This document shows positions 14,762-22,922 of a stretch of DNA of 37,614 bases, in pieces. The stretch is from Fibrobacteria bacterium (GTDB lineage: Bacteria > Fibrobacterota > Fibrobacteria > UBA11236). Both the position numbers and the translations under genes were made by a program. Numbering within the stretch: position 1 is the stretch's first letter; the number at the start of each line of letters is the position of its first letter. A model generated the notes under the pieces. It had not been told where the DNA came from and did not search any database. It saw nothing but the letters and a program-made list of their open reading frames with translations. Location of the stretch: NCBI GenBank assembly GCA_025360005.1, contig JANYDA010000038.1, positions 1 through 37,614 of the forward strand, in the 5' to 3' direction.

Positions 14762-15505
14762 ATGGGCATAGCCATTCAAAACATGTTCGACGGGATCGCG
14801 CGTCGCTACGACTTCCTCAACCACTTCTTGAGTGCGGGCCGCGATCGCGCCTGGCGGCGGAAAGCCGCCGGACTTTTGCGGAGCGGACGCTCCCCGCGGA
14901 TTCTGGACTTGTGCGGCGGAACCGGCGATTTCTGGAAAACATGGGACGACTTGCGGGTTGAGCGGGCCGCAGGGGAAGGATACGGCGGACAGGGCATGAG
15001 CGGAAAGAGCTCCGTCGGCATTATCGCGGATTTTTCCTTGGGAATGTTGCAACAGGCCCGTAAGAAATTTCCGGGCAGGCCCGAAGCCGAAACGGGTCCG
15101 GCCCTGGTACGTATGGACGCCTTGAGGCCCTGCTTCAAGGCCGGCAGCTTCGATGCCGTCCTCTGCGCCTACGGCATGCGCAATCTGGATTCCGTTTCAT
15201 CCGGTATCGATGAGATAGGGCGCTTGTTGCGGCCGGGCGGAATGTTCATCACCTTGGAATTTTTCCGGCCCACCACGGCGTTCACGCGTTTCTTCTACAA
15301 CGGCTTGGCTCCTTTATCCATCCCCTTCCTGGGTTGGTTCTTCTCTTCGCGCAAGCAGGCGTACGCCTACCTGGTAGAATCGATCCGCGGATTCAAATCG
15401 GTGGGGGAATACCGCGATTGCTTCAAAGACCGCGGCTTTCGGGACGTGGCGGTGGTGCCTTGCGACTTCGGCATTTCCCATATCGTTACCGCCGTAAAAG
15501 GCTGA
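14762..15505 (+). CDS. menG: Demethylmenaquinone methyltransferase, MenG/UbiE family
   Basis: This SAM-dependent C-methyltransferase catalyses the last step of menaquinone synthesis, methylating demethylmenaquinone at the membrane. UbiE-family marks in the 247-residue protein are the N-terminal MFDGIARRYDFLNHFLSAGRDRAWRR, SAM motif I I47-L-D-L-C-G-G-T-G-D56, the post-motif YGMRNLDS (family 'GLRN'), GGMFITLEFFRP and a C-terminal YLVESIRGF. A roughly 18-residue insertion (GEGYGGQGMSGKSS region) after motif I is unusual. It begins a cluster with ubiX and an MqnP-type prenyltransferase, both needed for menaquinone in the futalosine pathway. The ATG has a GGGG stretch only four bases upstream. Confidence 0.87.
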   Translation: MGIAIQNMFDGIARRYDFLNHFLSAGRDRAWRRKAAGLLRSGRSPRILDLCGGTGDFWKTWDDLRVERAAGEGYGGQGMSGKSSVGIIADFSLGMLQQARKKFPGRPEAETGPALVRMDALRPCFKAGSFDAVLCAYGMRNLDSVSSGIDEIGRLLRPGGMFITLEFFRPTTAFTRFFYNGLAPLSIPFLGWFFSSRKQAYAYLVESIRGFKSVGEYRDCFKDRGFRDVAVVPCDFGISHIVTAVKG

Positions 15506-15513
15506 GGAGAATC

Positions 15514-16068
15514 ATGGGACGATATGTCATTGGCGTGACCGGCGCATCCGGCGCCATCTACGCGGACAGGCTGATGGCCCATCTGAAGGACTTGCGGCAG
15601 GAAGTGCACTTGGTGATGACGGACATGGGGAAGAAGGTCTGCGCCTACGAGGGCTTTCCGGATACGGCCAAGCGCGCGGATCGCGTGTATGACAACAAGG
15701 ACTTTTTCGCGCCCATCGCCAGCGGGTCCTATCTGCACCAAGGGATGGTCATCATCCCCTGCTCGATGGGAACGCTGGGAAAGATCGCGCATGGAATAGG
15801 GGATTCTTTGCTGACGCGCGCGGCGGACGTATGCATGAAGGAGAAGCGCAGGCTGATCATCGTTCCCAGGGAGGCGCCCATGAGCGCCTTGCACCTGGTG
15901 AACCAGAAAACCCTAGCGGACTATGGCGGCGTGATAATCCCTGCCAACCCCTCTTTCTACCACCGGCCCGCCACCATCGAAGATTTGGTGGACACGGTCC
16001 TGGCCAGGGTTCTGGATCATTTGGGTCTGGAACAGCACCAGGTGGGAAAACGCTGGAAGGATCCTTAG
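15514..16068 (+). CDS. ubiX: Flavin prenyltransferase UbiX (MqnM-type)
   Basis: UbiX joins dimethylallyl phosphate to FMN, making the prenyl-FMN cofactor of UbiD decarboxylases, which act in ubiquinone or futalosine-type menaquinone synthesis. The 184-residue protein has GVTGASGAIYA at 7-17 (FMN binding), PCSMGTLGKIA, VPREAPMSALHL (family 'RETPLS') and NPSFYHRPATIEDLVDTVLARVLDHLG. The longer open frame to 15334 is rejected because the ATG at 15514 has GGAGA at 15506-15510 and gives the usual length. It follows menG by 8 bases and precedes the prenyltransferase by 3, an operon arrangement. The partner UbiD/MqnL is not in the window. Confidence 0.93.
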   Translation: MGRYVIGVTGASGAIYADRLMAHLKDLRQEVHLVMTDMGKKVCAYEGFPDTAKRADRVYDNKDFFAPIASGSYLHQGMVIIPCSMGTLGKIAHGIGDSLLTRAADVCMKEKRRLIIVPREAPMSALHLVNQKTLADYGGVIIPANPSFYHRPATIEDLVDTVLARVLDHLGLEQHQVGKRWKDP

Positions 16069-16071
16069 CCC

Positions 16072-16944
16072 ATGGCCATTTCCAATTCCCTCAACCCCAG
16101 GAACTACCTGGGATTGGTCCGGTTTTCCCACACCTTGTTTGCGATGCCTTTCGCCATGGCCTCCATGGTTTGGGCCGCTAACGGCCTCCCCAGCTTGCGG
16201 GTGTTCTCGCTTATCGTGGTTTGCATGGTGACCTGCCGCAACGCCGCCATGGCGTTCAACCGCCTCGTCGACGCCGATATCGACAAGGACAATCCCCGCA
16301 CCGCGCGACGGCACCTGCCGGCCGGGCTCCTCAGCCGCGGCCAGGTCACCGCTTTCCTGGCATTGAACGCGTCGGCATTCATCGCCGCCACCTGGTTCGT
16401 TAACGGGCTCGCCTTCGCGCTTTCGCTCCCCGCCCTGATCGCCGTGCTGGGGTATTCCACCACCAAACGCTTCACTTCCCTTTCCCATTTCTTTCTCGGC
16501 CTCGCAATCGGGATCTCCCCCGTGGGCGCATGGATTGCCGTGCGCGGATCCTTCGCCTGGGAGCCCATCCTGCTATGCGTTGCTTTGCTGCTGTGGATCG
16601 GCGGCTTTGATATCATCTATGCCACCCAGGATTACGAGTTCGACCGGGAGCATGGCCTGCATTCCCTGGTGGTGCGGTTGGGGATCAAACGCTCGCTGGC
16701 CATCTCCAAGCTATCGCACCTGGCCATGTGGCTGGTGCTGGCGGCGCTGGGGTGGTACGGGAGACTGGGGATTTCCTACCAGGCATGCCTGGCCATGGTG
16801 GCTGCCATGCTGGTTTACCTGCACTTGTTCCGCCGCAGCGATTCGCTGGATTCGATGAACCAGGATTTCTTCCTCGCCAATATCGCCGTCAGCCTGTGCA
16901 TCATGCTCGGCATCGGCGCGAGCGTGTTCCAGGCCCGGTTTTAA
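16072..16944 (+). CDS. mqnP: UbiA-family prenyltransferase, MqnP-like (menaquinone biosynthesis)
   Basis: The 290-residue polytopic membrane protein has both aspartate-rich motifs of UbiA enzymes: N63-R-L-V-D67-A-D-I-D71 and Y183-A-T-Q-D187-Y-E-F-D191-R-E-H-G. These bind the prenyl diphosphate via Mg2+. The sequence FNRLVDADIDKDNPRTARRHLPAG is close to MqnP, which prenylates dihydroxynaphthoate-type precursors in the futalosine route, and differs from MenA. About eight to nine hydrophobic helices are visible. The neighbours menG and ubiX support a menaquinone role. A 4-hydroxybenzoate prenyltransferase (UbiA proper) is the main alternative. Confidence 0.82.
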   Translation: MAISNSLNPRNYLGLVRFSHTLFAMPFAMASMVWAANGLPSLRVFSLIVVCMVTCRNAAMAFNRLVDADIDKDNPRTARRHLPAGLLSRGQVTAFLALNASAFIAATWFVNGLAFALSLPALIAVLGYSTTKRFTSLSHFFLGLAIGISPVGAWIAVRGSFAWEPILLCVALLLWIGGFDIIYATQDYEFDREHGLHSLVVRLGIKRSLAISKLSHLAMWLVLAALGWYGRLGISYQACLAMVAAMLVYLHLFRRSDSLDSMNQDFFLANIAVSLCIMLGIGASVFQARF

Positions 16945-16966
16945 AGGGGGCGTCAGATGAAGGGCA

Positions 16967-17761
16967 TCAGGGTGCCGGGTGCCAGCCGCGCGTGCGTTTG
17001 TAATCGATCCACTTCATGTACCCCATGGCTATCACCTTCCAACCGATCTGGCACAGCTCCAAGGCGGCCAGGGATCGGCCTTTGACTTTGGCGTGACCCG
17101 CCTTGATGGCCTTGAGGATGCTGACGGTGTCCTTGGCGCAGGCCACCTCGCTCCAGGTCTTCCCGAACTGCTGCAAGGTATGCGTGTCCGAATTCCCCAC
17201 CAAAGGCAAGCCCAACCGGTCTGCCGCTTCCATGGCCTTGAGATTGGGATTCCAATAGCGATGGAAAAAGCCCGATACCTCCACGGCGTCGAACAGATCT
17301 TTGTGCGCCCAGAATTTATCCTTTAGCGCCACACCGCTTGGGAAGAAGGGGTGCGGGGCTATGACCAGGATTTCCCGGGCTGAGGATTGGGTCAATTGGG
17401 TTTTGACCCGGGACAGATCCGCGAAAGTCCTTATCCCTTCCGAGGCCTCTTTGGGGAAATTGATAAGGAGCACATGGCACCCTTCGATATCCTGCTCCAC
17501 TCCCGGAATCAATAGAATGCCCCGGTCGCGGGCGTACTTTTCGGCTTCCAGGCTGTAGAACTGCCGCGTATGCAGGGTTATGGCCAGGGCATCGTATTCC
17601 AATGCCGCGGCCTTATCCAAAAGTTCAAAAACGGTATGGTAAACATGATGATCGAAAGGATCATCCAGCGTATGCATGTGGAAGTCGAATTTGAGCGGCC
17701 TTGGGGAGGGCGCTTGCGCAGTGGCCGGGAGATCGGTTCCGGGAGGGTGAAATCCGCTCAT
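16967..17761 (-). CDS. PHP-domain phosphoesterase
   Basis: The 264-residue protein has the four PHP motifs with their metal ligands: H28-M-H30 in DFHMHT, H64 in ITLHT, E89 in PGVEQDIEG, H137 in APHPFF, and D192-T-H194 in GNSDTH. This fits a metal-dependent phosphoesterase of the TrpH/YciV or related group; the exact substrate (nucleoside bisphosphate, RNA end or histidinol phosphate) is not clear. It is convergent with mqnP and divergent from der. The first 20 residues are low-complexity and an internal start is possible, but no better ATG is in frame. Confidence 0.85.
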   Translation of the reverse strand: MSGFHPPGTDLPATAQAPSPRPLKFDFHMHTLDDPFDHHVYHTVFELLDKAAALEYDALAITLHTRQFYSLEAEKYARDRGILLIPGVEQDIEGCHVLLINFPKEASEGIRTFADLSRVKTQLTQSSAREILVIAPHPFFPSGVALKDKFWAHKDLFDAVEVSGFFHRYWNPNLKAMEAADRLGLPLVGNSDTHTLQQFGKTWSEVACAKDTVSILKAIKAGHAKVKGRSLAALELCQIGWKVIAMGYMKWIDYKRTRGWHPAP

Positions 17762-17794
17762 ATCGGCTTTGAAATCTATTTTATAACATGAGCA

Positions 17795-17823
17795 TTGCCA
17801 ATAACTTAATGAAGGTCTAAATT
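17795..17823 (+). promoter_or_regulatory. Candidate promoter placing the der transcript start at its ATG
   Basis: TTGCCA (17795-17800) and TAAATT (17818-17823) are 17 bases apart. A start near 17830 would make der leaderless, which agrees with the absence of a good Shine-Dalgarno sequence before the ATG at 17831. It is a pattern match only. Confidence 0.4.
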
Positions 17824-17830
17824 TTCGGCC

Positions 17831-19468
17831 ATGAACCTCGCAACCGTCGTTATCGTGGGCCGTCCCAACGTGGGCAAGTCCAGTTTTTTCAATCGCGTCC
17901 TAGGCAGAAGGGCGGCCGTGGTCGCCAACCGGGAAGGCGTGACCCGCGATAGGCACTACCAGATTGCAGAGTGGAACGGCGTGCATTTCCAAATCGTGGA
18001 CACGGGCGGATTCCTCTCCAAAGATTTGGACGCCTTGAACGCCTCCGTGCGCGATCAGATCCTGGTGGCCGTAGAAGAAGCCGATTTGGTTCTGTTCCTG
18101 GTGGATGGCCGGGTGGGCATTACGGAAATGGATTTGACCTTCGCGCGCTTGATCCAGAAAACCGGTCAACCAACCTTGCTGGTGGTCAATAAGGCCGAGT
18201 CCAGGTCCGTGTCCCTGGAAGCATCCCAGTATTGGTCCCTGGGTCTGGGGGAACCGCTCCCCATCTCCGCCTTGCAAGGCGACAATGTCGCGGACCTTTT
18301 GGACGCGGTGGTGGAAAAGCTGCCCAGCAAACCGCGTCACGTCCCCAAGGAAGACAAGACCCGCGTGGCCATTCTGGGCCGCCCCAACGCCGGCAAGAGC
18401 ACCATGGTGAATTCCCTGGTAGGCGAGGAGCGGGTCATCGTTTCCGAGATAGCGGGAACCACCCGCGATGCCATCGACACGGAGTTCGAGTACAATGGAA
18501 ACAAGATAGTCCTGACCGATACCGCCGGCCTTAGGCGCAAAGCGCGCGTGAAGGACGAAGTGGAGTATTTCTCTAACATGCGGGCCTTGGAAGCCATCCG
18601 GCGCAGCGACGTTTGCGTTCTGCTGGTGGACGCCAAGCGCGGCATGGAGATCCAGGACTTCCGCATCTGCACCATGATCCAGGAAATCGGCAAGGGCCTC
18701 ATCATCGTGCTCAACAAATGGGACATCATGGAGCCGGACAGCAAGACCTTCGATCACGTGGTCAAGGAACTGCGCTCCAAGAATCCCGATTTGGCTGAAT
18801 ATCCTTTCTTGTCCACCTCAGCCCTGACGGGCAAACGGCTTGTGCGCGTGCTGGATGAGATCGTAAAGGTGAAGGCCAACCTGAACCGTGTGCTGGGACG
18901 GGACAACGTCATCAAATTTTTCGAGGAAGCCATCGTAAAGCATCCCCATCCTGCCACGTCCCTCGGTCCCGTCATCCTGACGCGTTGCTGCCAGGTGCTG
19001 GTGAATCCGCCGGCCTTGGCCTTTGAAGTAAGCGCTCCCGAACGGGTCACCACCAGCTACACCCGTTACCTGCGTCGTCAGGCCTATGAGTTCTTCCAAT
19101 TGGAAGGGGTGCCGCTGCGCATCTGGTTCCGGAGCCGGTTCAAACTCCGCACCGATGAAGACCTGCTTTCCTGGATCCATTGGGGCGATGTGCCGGCGGA
19201 ACTCAAGGAAGAGTGGCTGGGCGAAGAGCTGGCGGAATCGGACGACGATCTGGATGCGGCCATGGAGCCGGAGGGATCCGATTCCGTCCCGGCCCCGTCC
19301 GCCTCAGAGGATCCCGTTTCGGCTGCGGCTCCCCTCGCCAAATCCGCCAAGAAGCCCGCTGTCGCGCCCGCGCCGAAAAAGGCGGAAGCGGCGGCGGATG
19401 GGAACGATGAGGAGCAGGATTTCTGGGAAGACGAAATCCCAAAGAACGAAATCGAGGATGCCGGATAA
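17831..19468 (+). CDS. der: GTPase Der (EngA), ribosome assembly
   Basis: Der has two consecutive GTPase domains and a KH-like C-terminal domain and helps mature the 50S subunit. P-loops are G10-R-P-N-V-G-K-S17 and G183-R-P-N-A-G-K-S190. Domain 2 has the normal NKWD at 295-298; domain 1 has N120-K-A-E123 in place of NKxD, a variant I also recall from some alphaproteobacterial Der proteins. The KH-like domain covers about 360-450. From about 455 to 545 is an extra acidic, alanine- and proline-rich tail (SDDDLDAAMEPEGSDS...), absent from most Der proteins, which end near 440-490. The stop overlaps plsY by one base. It may head the long operon that follows. Confidence 0.96.
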   Translation: MNLATVVIVGRPNVGKSSFFNRVLGRRAAVVANREGVTRDRHYQIAEWNGVHFQIVDTGGFLSKDLDALNASVRDQILVAVEEADLVLFLVDGRVGITEMDLTFARLIQKTGQPTLLVVNKAESRSVSLEASQYWSLGLGEPLPISALQGDNVADLLDAVVEKLPSKPRHVPKEDKTRVAILGRPNAGKSTMVNSLVGEERVIVSEIAGTTRDAIDTEFEYNGNKIVLTDTAGLRRKARVKDEVEYFSNMRALEAIRRSDVCVLLVDAKRGMEIQDFRICTMIQEIGKGLIIVLNKWDIMEPDSKTFDHVVKELRSKNPDLAEYPFLSTSALTGKRLVRVLDEIVKVKANLNRVLGRDNVIKFFEEAIVKHPHPATSLGPVILTRCCQVLVNPPALAFEVSAPERVTTSYTRYLRRQAYEFFQLEGVPLRIWFRSRFKLRTDEDLLSWIHWGDVPAELKEEWLGEELAESDDDLDAAMEPEGSDSVPAPSASEDPVSAAAPLAKSAKKPAVAPAPKKAEAAADGNDEEQDFWEDEIPKNEIEDAG

Positions 19469-20094
19469 TGTCGGAGCCGGAAGGGATGAGGATTTGCGCG
19501 GCCTTGGTGGCGGCCTATTTCCTGGGCTCTTTGCCTTTCGCGGCTTTAGTGGCCCGCCTGCATGGCGTGGATATCACCAAGGTGGGCAGCGGCAATCCGG
19601 GCATGACCAATGTATGGCGCACGCTCGGCTGGAAACCCGCCCTGCCCGTAGCCTTGCTGGATGCCGGCAAAGGGTACCTGTCGGCTTGGATGGCCCTGGC
19701 CTTGACCGGGTCCTTGCCTTGGGCGTTGACCGCTGGGTTGATAGCCGTGCTGGGACACTCCTTCACCTGCTTCGCGCGCTTCAAGGGCGGTAAAGGCGTG
19801 CTGACCGGGTTCGGCGTTTTCCTGTATTTCACACCCATGAGCGCGCTGGCCGGTCTGGCCGCCTGGACGGCCGTGGTCCTACGCACCCGCTACGTAAGCC
19901 TGGGCTCCCTTACGGCCGCCATCGTTATGCCGGCAGGGATATTCCTGGAAGCGCGTTTCCTAAAGGGCCCGGGTCTGTATCCCGTTCTGGCGGTGGCCAT
20001 TGTGGTGGGTGGCTTCGTACTTTACCGCCACCGCGCCAATGTTGCCCGTTTGTTGCAAGGTACCGAAAGCAAGATAGGGAGCAAAGCCGCATGA
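19468..20094 (+). CDS. plsY: Glycerol-3-phosphate acyltransferase PlsY
   Basis: PlsY moves the acyl group from acyl-phosphate to glycerol-3-phosphate in the inner membrane, the first step of phospholipid synthesis. The 208-residue protein has its three loop motifs: GSGNPGMTNVWRTLG (usually GSGNIGATN), DAGKG, and GHSFTCFARFKGGKGV, with a C-terminal YRHRANVARLLQGTESKIG. About five hydrophobic helices are seen. The ATG at 19468 overlaps the der stop by one base; an ATG six codons later is an alternative. The C-terminus overlaps the MerR-type gene by 4 bases. Confidence 0.95.
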   Translation: MSEPEGMRICAALVAAYFLGSLPFAALVARLHGVDITKVGSGNPGMTNVWRTLGWKPALPVALLDAGKGYLSAWMALALTGSLPWALTAGLIAVLGHSFTCFARFKGGKGVLTGFGVFLYFTPMSALAGLAAWTAVVLRTRYVSLGSLTAAIVMPAGIFLEARFLKGPGLYPVLAVAIVVGGFVLYRHRANVARLLQGTESKIGSKAA

Positions 20095-20546
20095 CCAAAG
20101 CGAACTTGAAAAGGCTCGAAGAAGGCAAGCTGTATTACTCCATTTCGGAAGTGTGCTCCATGACGGGTTTGGAGCAGCATGTGCTGCGTTATTGGGAATC
20201 CGAATTCCCGCAGCTGCGTCCCAAGAAAAACCGCTCCGGCAACCGCGCCTATCGTTCCAAGGAAATCAAGGTCATCCGCTATATCAAGTACCTCTTGTAC
20301 GAGGAGATGTATACCATCCCCGGCGCCAAGAAGAAGATGGCGGACGCAAACATGGCGGACCTGGAAGGCCAACTGACCTTGATCCGCATCCCCGCAACCC
20401 AGCCTCCCGCCCAGCGCGATCCCGATTCCCATGATCATGACGGCGGGCCCGCGGCCGCCCGCTTGCGGGAGGAGTTGAAACGGGTGAAATCGGAATTGCA
20501 ATCCCTCCTGGCCGCCTTGGCCGCAACCGGGAGAGTATCGCCCTGA
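20091..20546 (+). CDS. MerR-family transcriptional regulator
   Basis: The 151-residue protein has an N-terminal MerR winged helix-turn-helix: YSISEVCSMTGLEQHVLRYWESEFPQLRP, then RSGNRAYRSKEIKVIRYIKYLLYEE. A helical hinge (IPGAKKKMADANM) and a C-terminal coiled coil (REELKRVKSELQSLLAAL) follow. No metal-binding cysteine or ligand domain is visible, so it resembles the MlrA/HspR-like short MerR proteins more than MerR sensors. It overlaps plsY (ATGA) and its stop lies over the CTG of gspL. It could regulate the downstream secretion genes, but its target site was not identified. Confidence 0.85.
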   Translation: MTKANLKRLEEGKLYYSISEVCSMTGLEQHVLRYWESEFPQLRPKKNRSGNRAYRSKEIKVIRYIKYLLYEEMYTIPGAKKKMADANMADLEGQLTLIRIPATQPPAQRDPDSHDHDGGPAAARLREELKRVKSELQSLLAALAATGRVSP

Positions 20547-21892
20547 ACCTGCTCCCCGCCTCCCACCTGGTATCCACCCATATCCGCGGATACGGCCATG
20601 CTCTGTTCCATGTCCGCGACAACCGGCTGCAATTCCGCCGCCGTTCCGGCGAGGAACCGACGGTGGACGGCACCTGGATCAATAAGACCGGATTGGTAGC
20701 GGAGGGGCTGGCGGTCCAGCCTTATATCCATCTCGACATCCGCACGCCCTTCGGCGAAACGGTAGGGGATGAGCAAGTCCGGGAAGCCTTGGCGGAAAGC
20801 CTTGGCCCCCGTAAGGATCGCTATCGTCTCTGCGGCTGGCATATTCAATTCGTCGAGGATACCAATTTGGGATCCAACCACCGCGTCTTCGCGGATCTGT
20901 GCGGACCCGTTACCCAATCCGAGGGGCTGCCGGGGATGGACGCCGGATTGTCCTTGGAACTGGCCGTGGAAGCCTTAGGCGAATTGGTGGCGGCCGAAAA
21001 GGGCGAGCCGAATTTCCAGATCCTCTTCGGGGGGAAACATTTCTGTTACTCCCTCCTCTTTATCAACGGATCCCCTTTCCATGTCCTCCGCGTCAACGAT
21101 GGCGCGGGACCCGCATCGGCCGGGCGCCTGCGTCGGCACCGGGAATTCGCGCCCGGGAACGGCCGCAACGGCGGCCCGGGGCTCAAGACCTTTCTGCTCC
21201 AGGGCGATCCCTTGCAGGACTGCGCTTCCATCGCCGAGCTGCGCCCGGAATCTTTCGCTCTGGCCGGCTCCGCGGCCGCTCCCGATGCGGACAATTCCTG
21301 GTTGTTGCATCTGGGCCTGGCCCATGCCGCGCGCCAGCGGGATTATTCCGCGCATAACCGCGTGGCGCCGGAAGCCCGCCGCCGCAATGAAGTGGTCCGC
21401 GGCCGGTTCCGGTTTTTCCTGGCCATGGGCGCGGCCGCCGCGCTCTGCGCCTTGGCGGCCGCCGGCTACGGATACGCTATCCATGCCGCCCAGGGGGAAT
21501 TGCGGACGCTGAAGGCGCAGGCCTCCGTTTACCAGAAGCAAGTGGACTCCATTCGCGTCCTGCGCAAGGAGCGGATGCGGCTGGAGGCTTCCCTCGAGGA
21601 TCTGAAGCCCATCTGGCACGGGCCCATGGATTGGAGTTCCGTGCTGGCATCGCTCACCGCGGCCTTGCCCCAGGAAGCCGGCATAGACGGGCTTTCCGTA
21701 GCGCGCCAAGCCGACGGCAGCCTGGAGCTGTCCTTCCGCGCTTGGGTCCGGGATTGGAACCAGGTGCAATCGATCCAGAAAAAACTTTCTTCCGCGCTCC
21801 GGTTCAGGAACGTAACCCTTTCCGAGCAGCGCAAGGATATGCAAACCGGCGTGGTGGTCTTCCACGTCACCGCCAAGTTGGAAAGGGAGTGA
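20543..21892 (+). CDS. gspL: Type II secretion protein GspL-like, probable CTG start
   Basis: GspL is the inner-membrane subunit joining the ATPase GspE to the periplasm. The frame is open before a GTG at 20663, and the upstream 40 residues (NLLPASHLVSTHIRGYGHALFHV...) read as genuine N-terminal sequence. The only plausible start is CTG at 20543, overlapping the MerR stop as CTGA, with GGAGAG at 20529-20534 eight bases upstream; product 449 residues. The cytoplasmic part spans about 1-286, the transmembrane helix about 290-312 (RFFLAMGAAAALCALAAAGYGY), and a coiled coil plus ferredoxin-like periplasmic part (GIDGLSVARQADGSLELSFRAWVRDWNQVQSIQKKL) follows. Its position before M, C and D supports the call, although the sequence is diverged. 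Confidence 0.7.
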   Translation: MNLLPASHLVSTHIRGYGHALFHVRDNRLQFRRRSGEEPTVDGTWINKTGLVAEGLAVQPYIHLDIRTPFGETVGDEQVREALAESLGPRKDRYRLCGWHIQFVEDTNLGSNHRVFADLCGPVTQSEGLPGMDAGLSLELAVEALGELVAAEKGEPNFQILFGGKHFCYSLLFINGSPFHVLRVNDGAGPASAGRLRRHREFAPGNGRNGGPGLKTFLLQGDPLQDCASIAELRPESFALAGSAAAPDADNSWLLHLGLAHAARQRDYSAHNRVAPEARRRNEVVRGRFRFFLAMGAAAALCALAAAGYGYAIHAAQGELRTLKAQASVYQKQVDSIRVLRKERMRLEASLEDLKPIWHGPMDWSSVLASLTAALPQEAGIDGLSVARQADGSLELSFRAWVRDWNQVQSIQKKLSSALRFRNVTLSEQRKDMQTGVVVFHVTAKLERE

Positions 21893-22458
21893 TGGGAAAC
21901 GGGCTGCCTGCGGGCATCTGGGAGGACAGATGGCGCATCCTGGGCTGGGTGCTGCCGGCCGTGCTCCTGGTGGGTTTCGCGGACAGGGTGGCCCTGCCGT
22001 TGGCGACGCGCTTGCGCGATGCCGATACGCAACTGGAATTGCTGCGGGAGAACACCTACGTGCCCGCGTGGCTGGACTCGACCCGCGCTTCCCTGCGTGC
22101 GGAAGTGGAAGCTTTGAAAACCTTCCAGGCTTCGCGGGAAGGGGCGCTCAACCGCGATAGCAACGTGCAGACCACCGTGGACGGAATCCGGCGCTTGGCG
22201 CAGGGAGCGGGCATGGAAGTGGTGAAGACAACTCCCATCCTGGCGAAGGCCGACTCGCTGCGGCTGCTCAAGATCCGTATCGAAGGTTTCTCGCGCTATC
22301 CCGGGTTGATGGGACTGTTCGGGGCGCTCAAGAAAAACCATCCCGATCTTTTCCCCGAGGAAATGCTCATCCGGCAGGGAGGCGATCGCGCCGACGGCCG
22401 GTTGGAAGCCCAGCTCACCATCAATGTCTATGATCGCCGCAAGGATCCGGCCCCATGA
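21892..22458 (+). CDS. gspM: Type II secretion protein GspM/PilO-like
   Basis: The ATG at 21892 overlaps the gspL stop by one base, giving 188 residues; the longer open frame upstream is a shadow inside gspL. The layout is of a GspM or PilO protein: a short cytoplasmic start, one membrane helix (ILGWVLPAVLLVGFADRVALPL, about 16-37), a coiled coil (DADTQLELLRENTYVPAWLDSTRASLRAEVEALK) and a ferredoxin-like periplasmic domain (DSLRLLKIRIEGFSRYPGLMGLFGALKK... LEAQLTINVYD). It would dimerise with GspL. Family membership rests on layout and position rather than motif identity. Confidence 0.7.
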   Translation: MGNGLPAGIWEDRWRILGWVLPAVLLVGFADRVALPLATRLRDADTQLELLRENTYVPAWLDSTRASLRAEVEALKTFQASREGALNRDSNVQTTVDGIRRLAQGAGMEVVKTTPILAKADSLRLLKIRIEGFSRYPGLMGLFGALKKNHPDLFPEEMLIRQGGDRADGRLEAQLTINVYDRRKDPAP

Positions 22459-22922
22459 AGGAAAACTTCCGCCATTGGTGGCCGGCCGTTCCCGCCTGCC
22501 TCATCCTCTACCTGGGTGGATCCGCCGTGTTGGAAAAATATCCCCGCCCATCCGAGCGCAGATGGGATCGCTCCGCGGGCGTCGGCGCGCCGGATTCACT
22601 GCTGGCTTATGTGCGCCAAACCATGCGTCCCGCCGCCCCGCCGGACACCATCAATGCGTCGGAAAACCCCTTCCGTCCCATCCACGCTATCCATCCCCAA
22701 GGGCAGGCGGGACCCGCCGTGAAAATCGATCCGCCGCCGCGGCGTTACGTACTTAAGGGCACGGTGGGGACCAGCGTGGCTACCATCGCCAACAACGCCG
22801 GGTTGAAGCAAATCGTGAAGGTGGGGGACGCCGTCGATTCCGCGGAAGTGGTTTCCATCGAGACCAACAAGGTGGTGCTCCGGGATCGCGCCGGCAAGTT
22901 CGAACTCCTTTTCCAGAAATGA
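22455..22922 (+). CDS. gspC: Type II secretion GspC/PilP-like protein
   Basis: A 155-residue protein starting at an ATG that overlaps gspM as ATGA. It has a short cytoplasmic tail, one membrane helix (WWPAVPACLILYLGGSAVL), a proline-rich linker and a C-terminal beta domain at about 97-155 (RYVLKGTVGTSVATIANNAGLKQIVKVGDAV... VVSIETNKVVLRDRAGKFELLF). This is the pattern of the HR domain of GspC and of PilP, which contacts the secretin's N0 domain. There is no PDZ domain, so it is closer to a minimal GspC or PilP. The next gene overlaps by 4 bases. Confidence 0.7.
   Translation: MKENFRHWWPAVPACLILYLGGSAVLEKYPRPSERRWDRSAGVGAPDSLLAYVRQTMRPAAPPDTINASENPFRPIHAIHPQGQAGPAVKIDPPPRRYVLKGTVGTSVATIANNAGLKQIVKVGDAVDSAEVVSIETNKVVLRDRAGKFELLFQK

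Noticed and set aside
20663-21892. GTG at 20663 as the start of gspL
   Set aside because: The 40 preceding codons read as real protein and the next gene junction pattern favours an overlap with the MerR stop.
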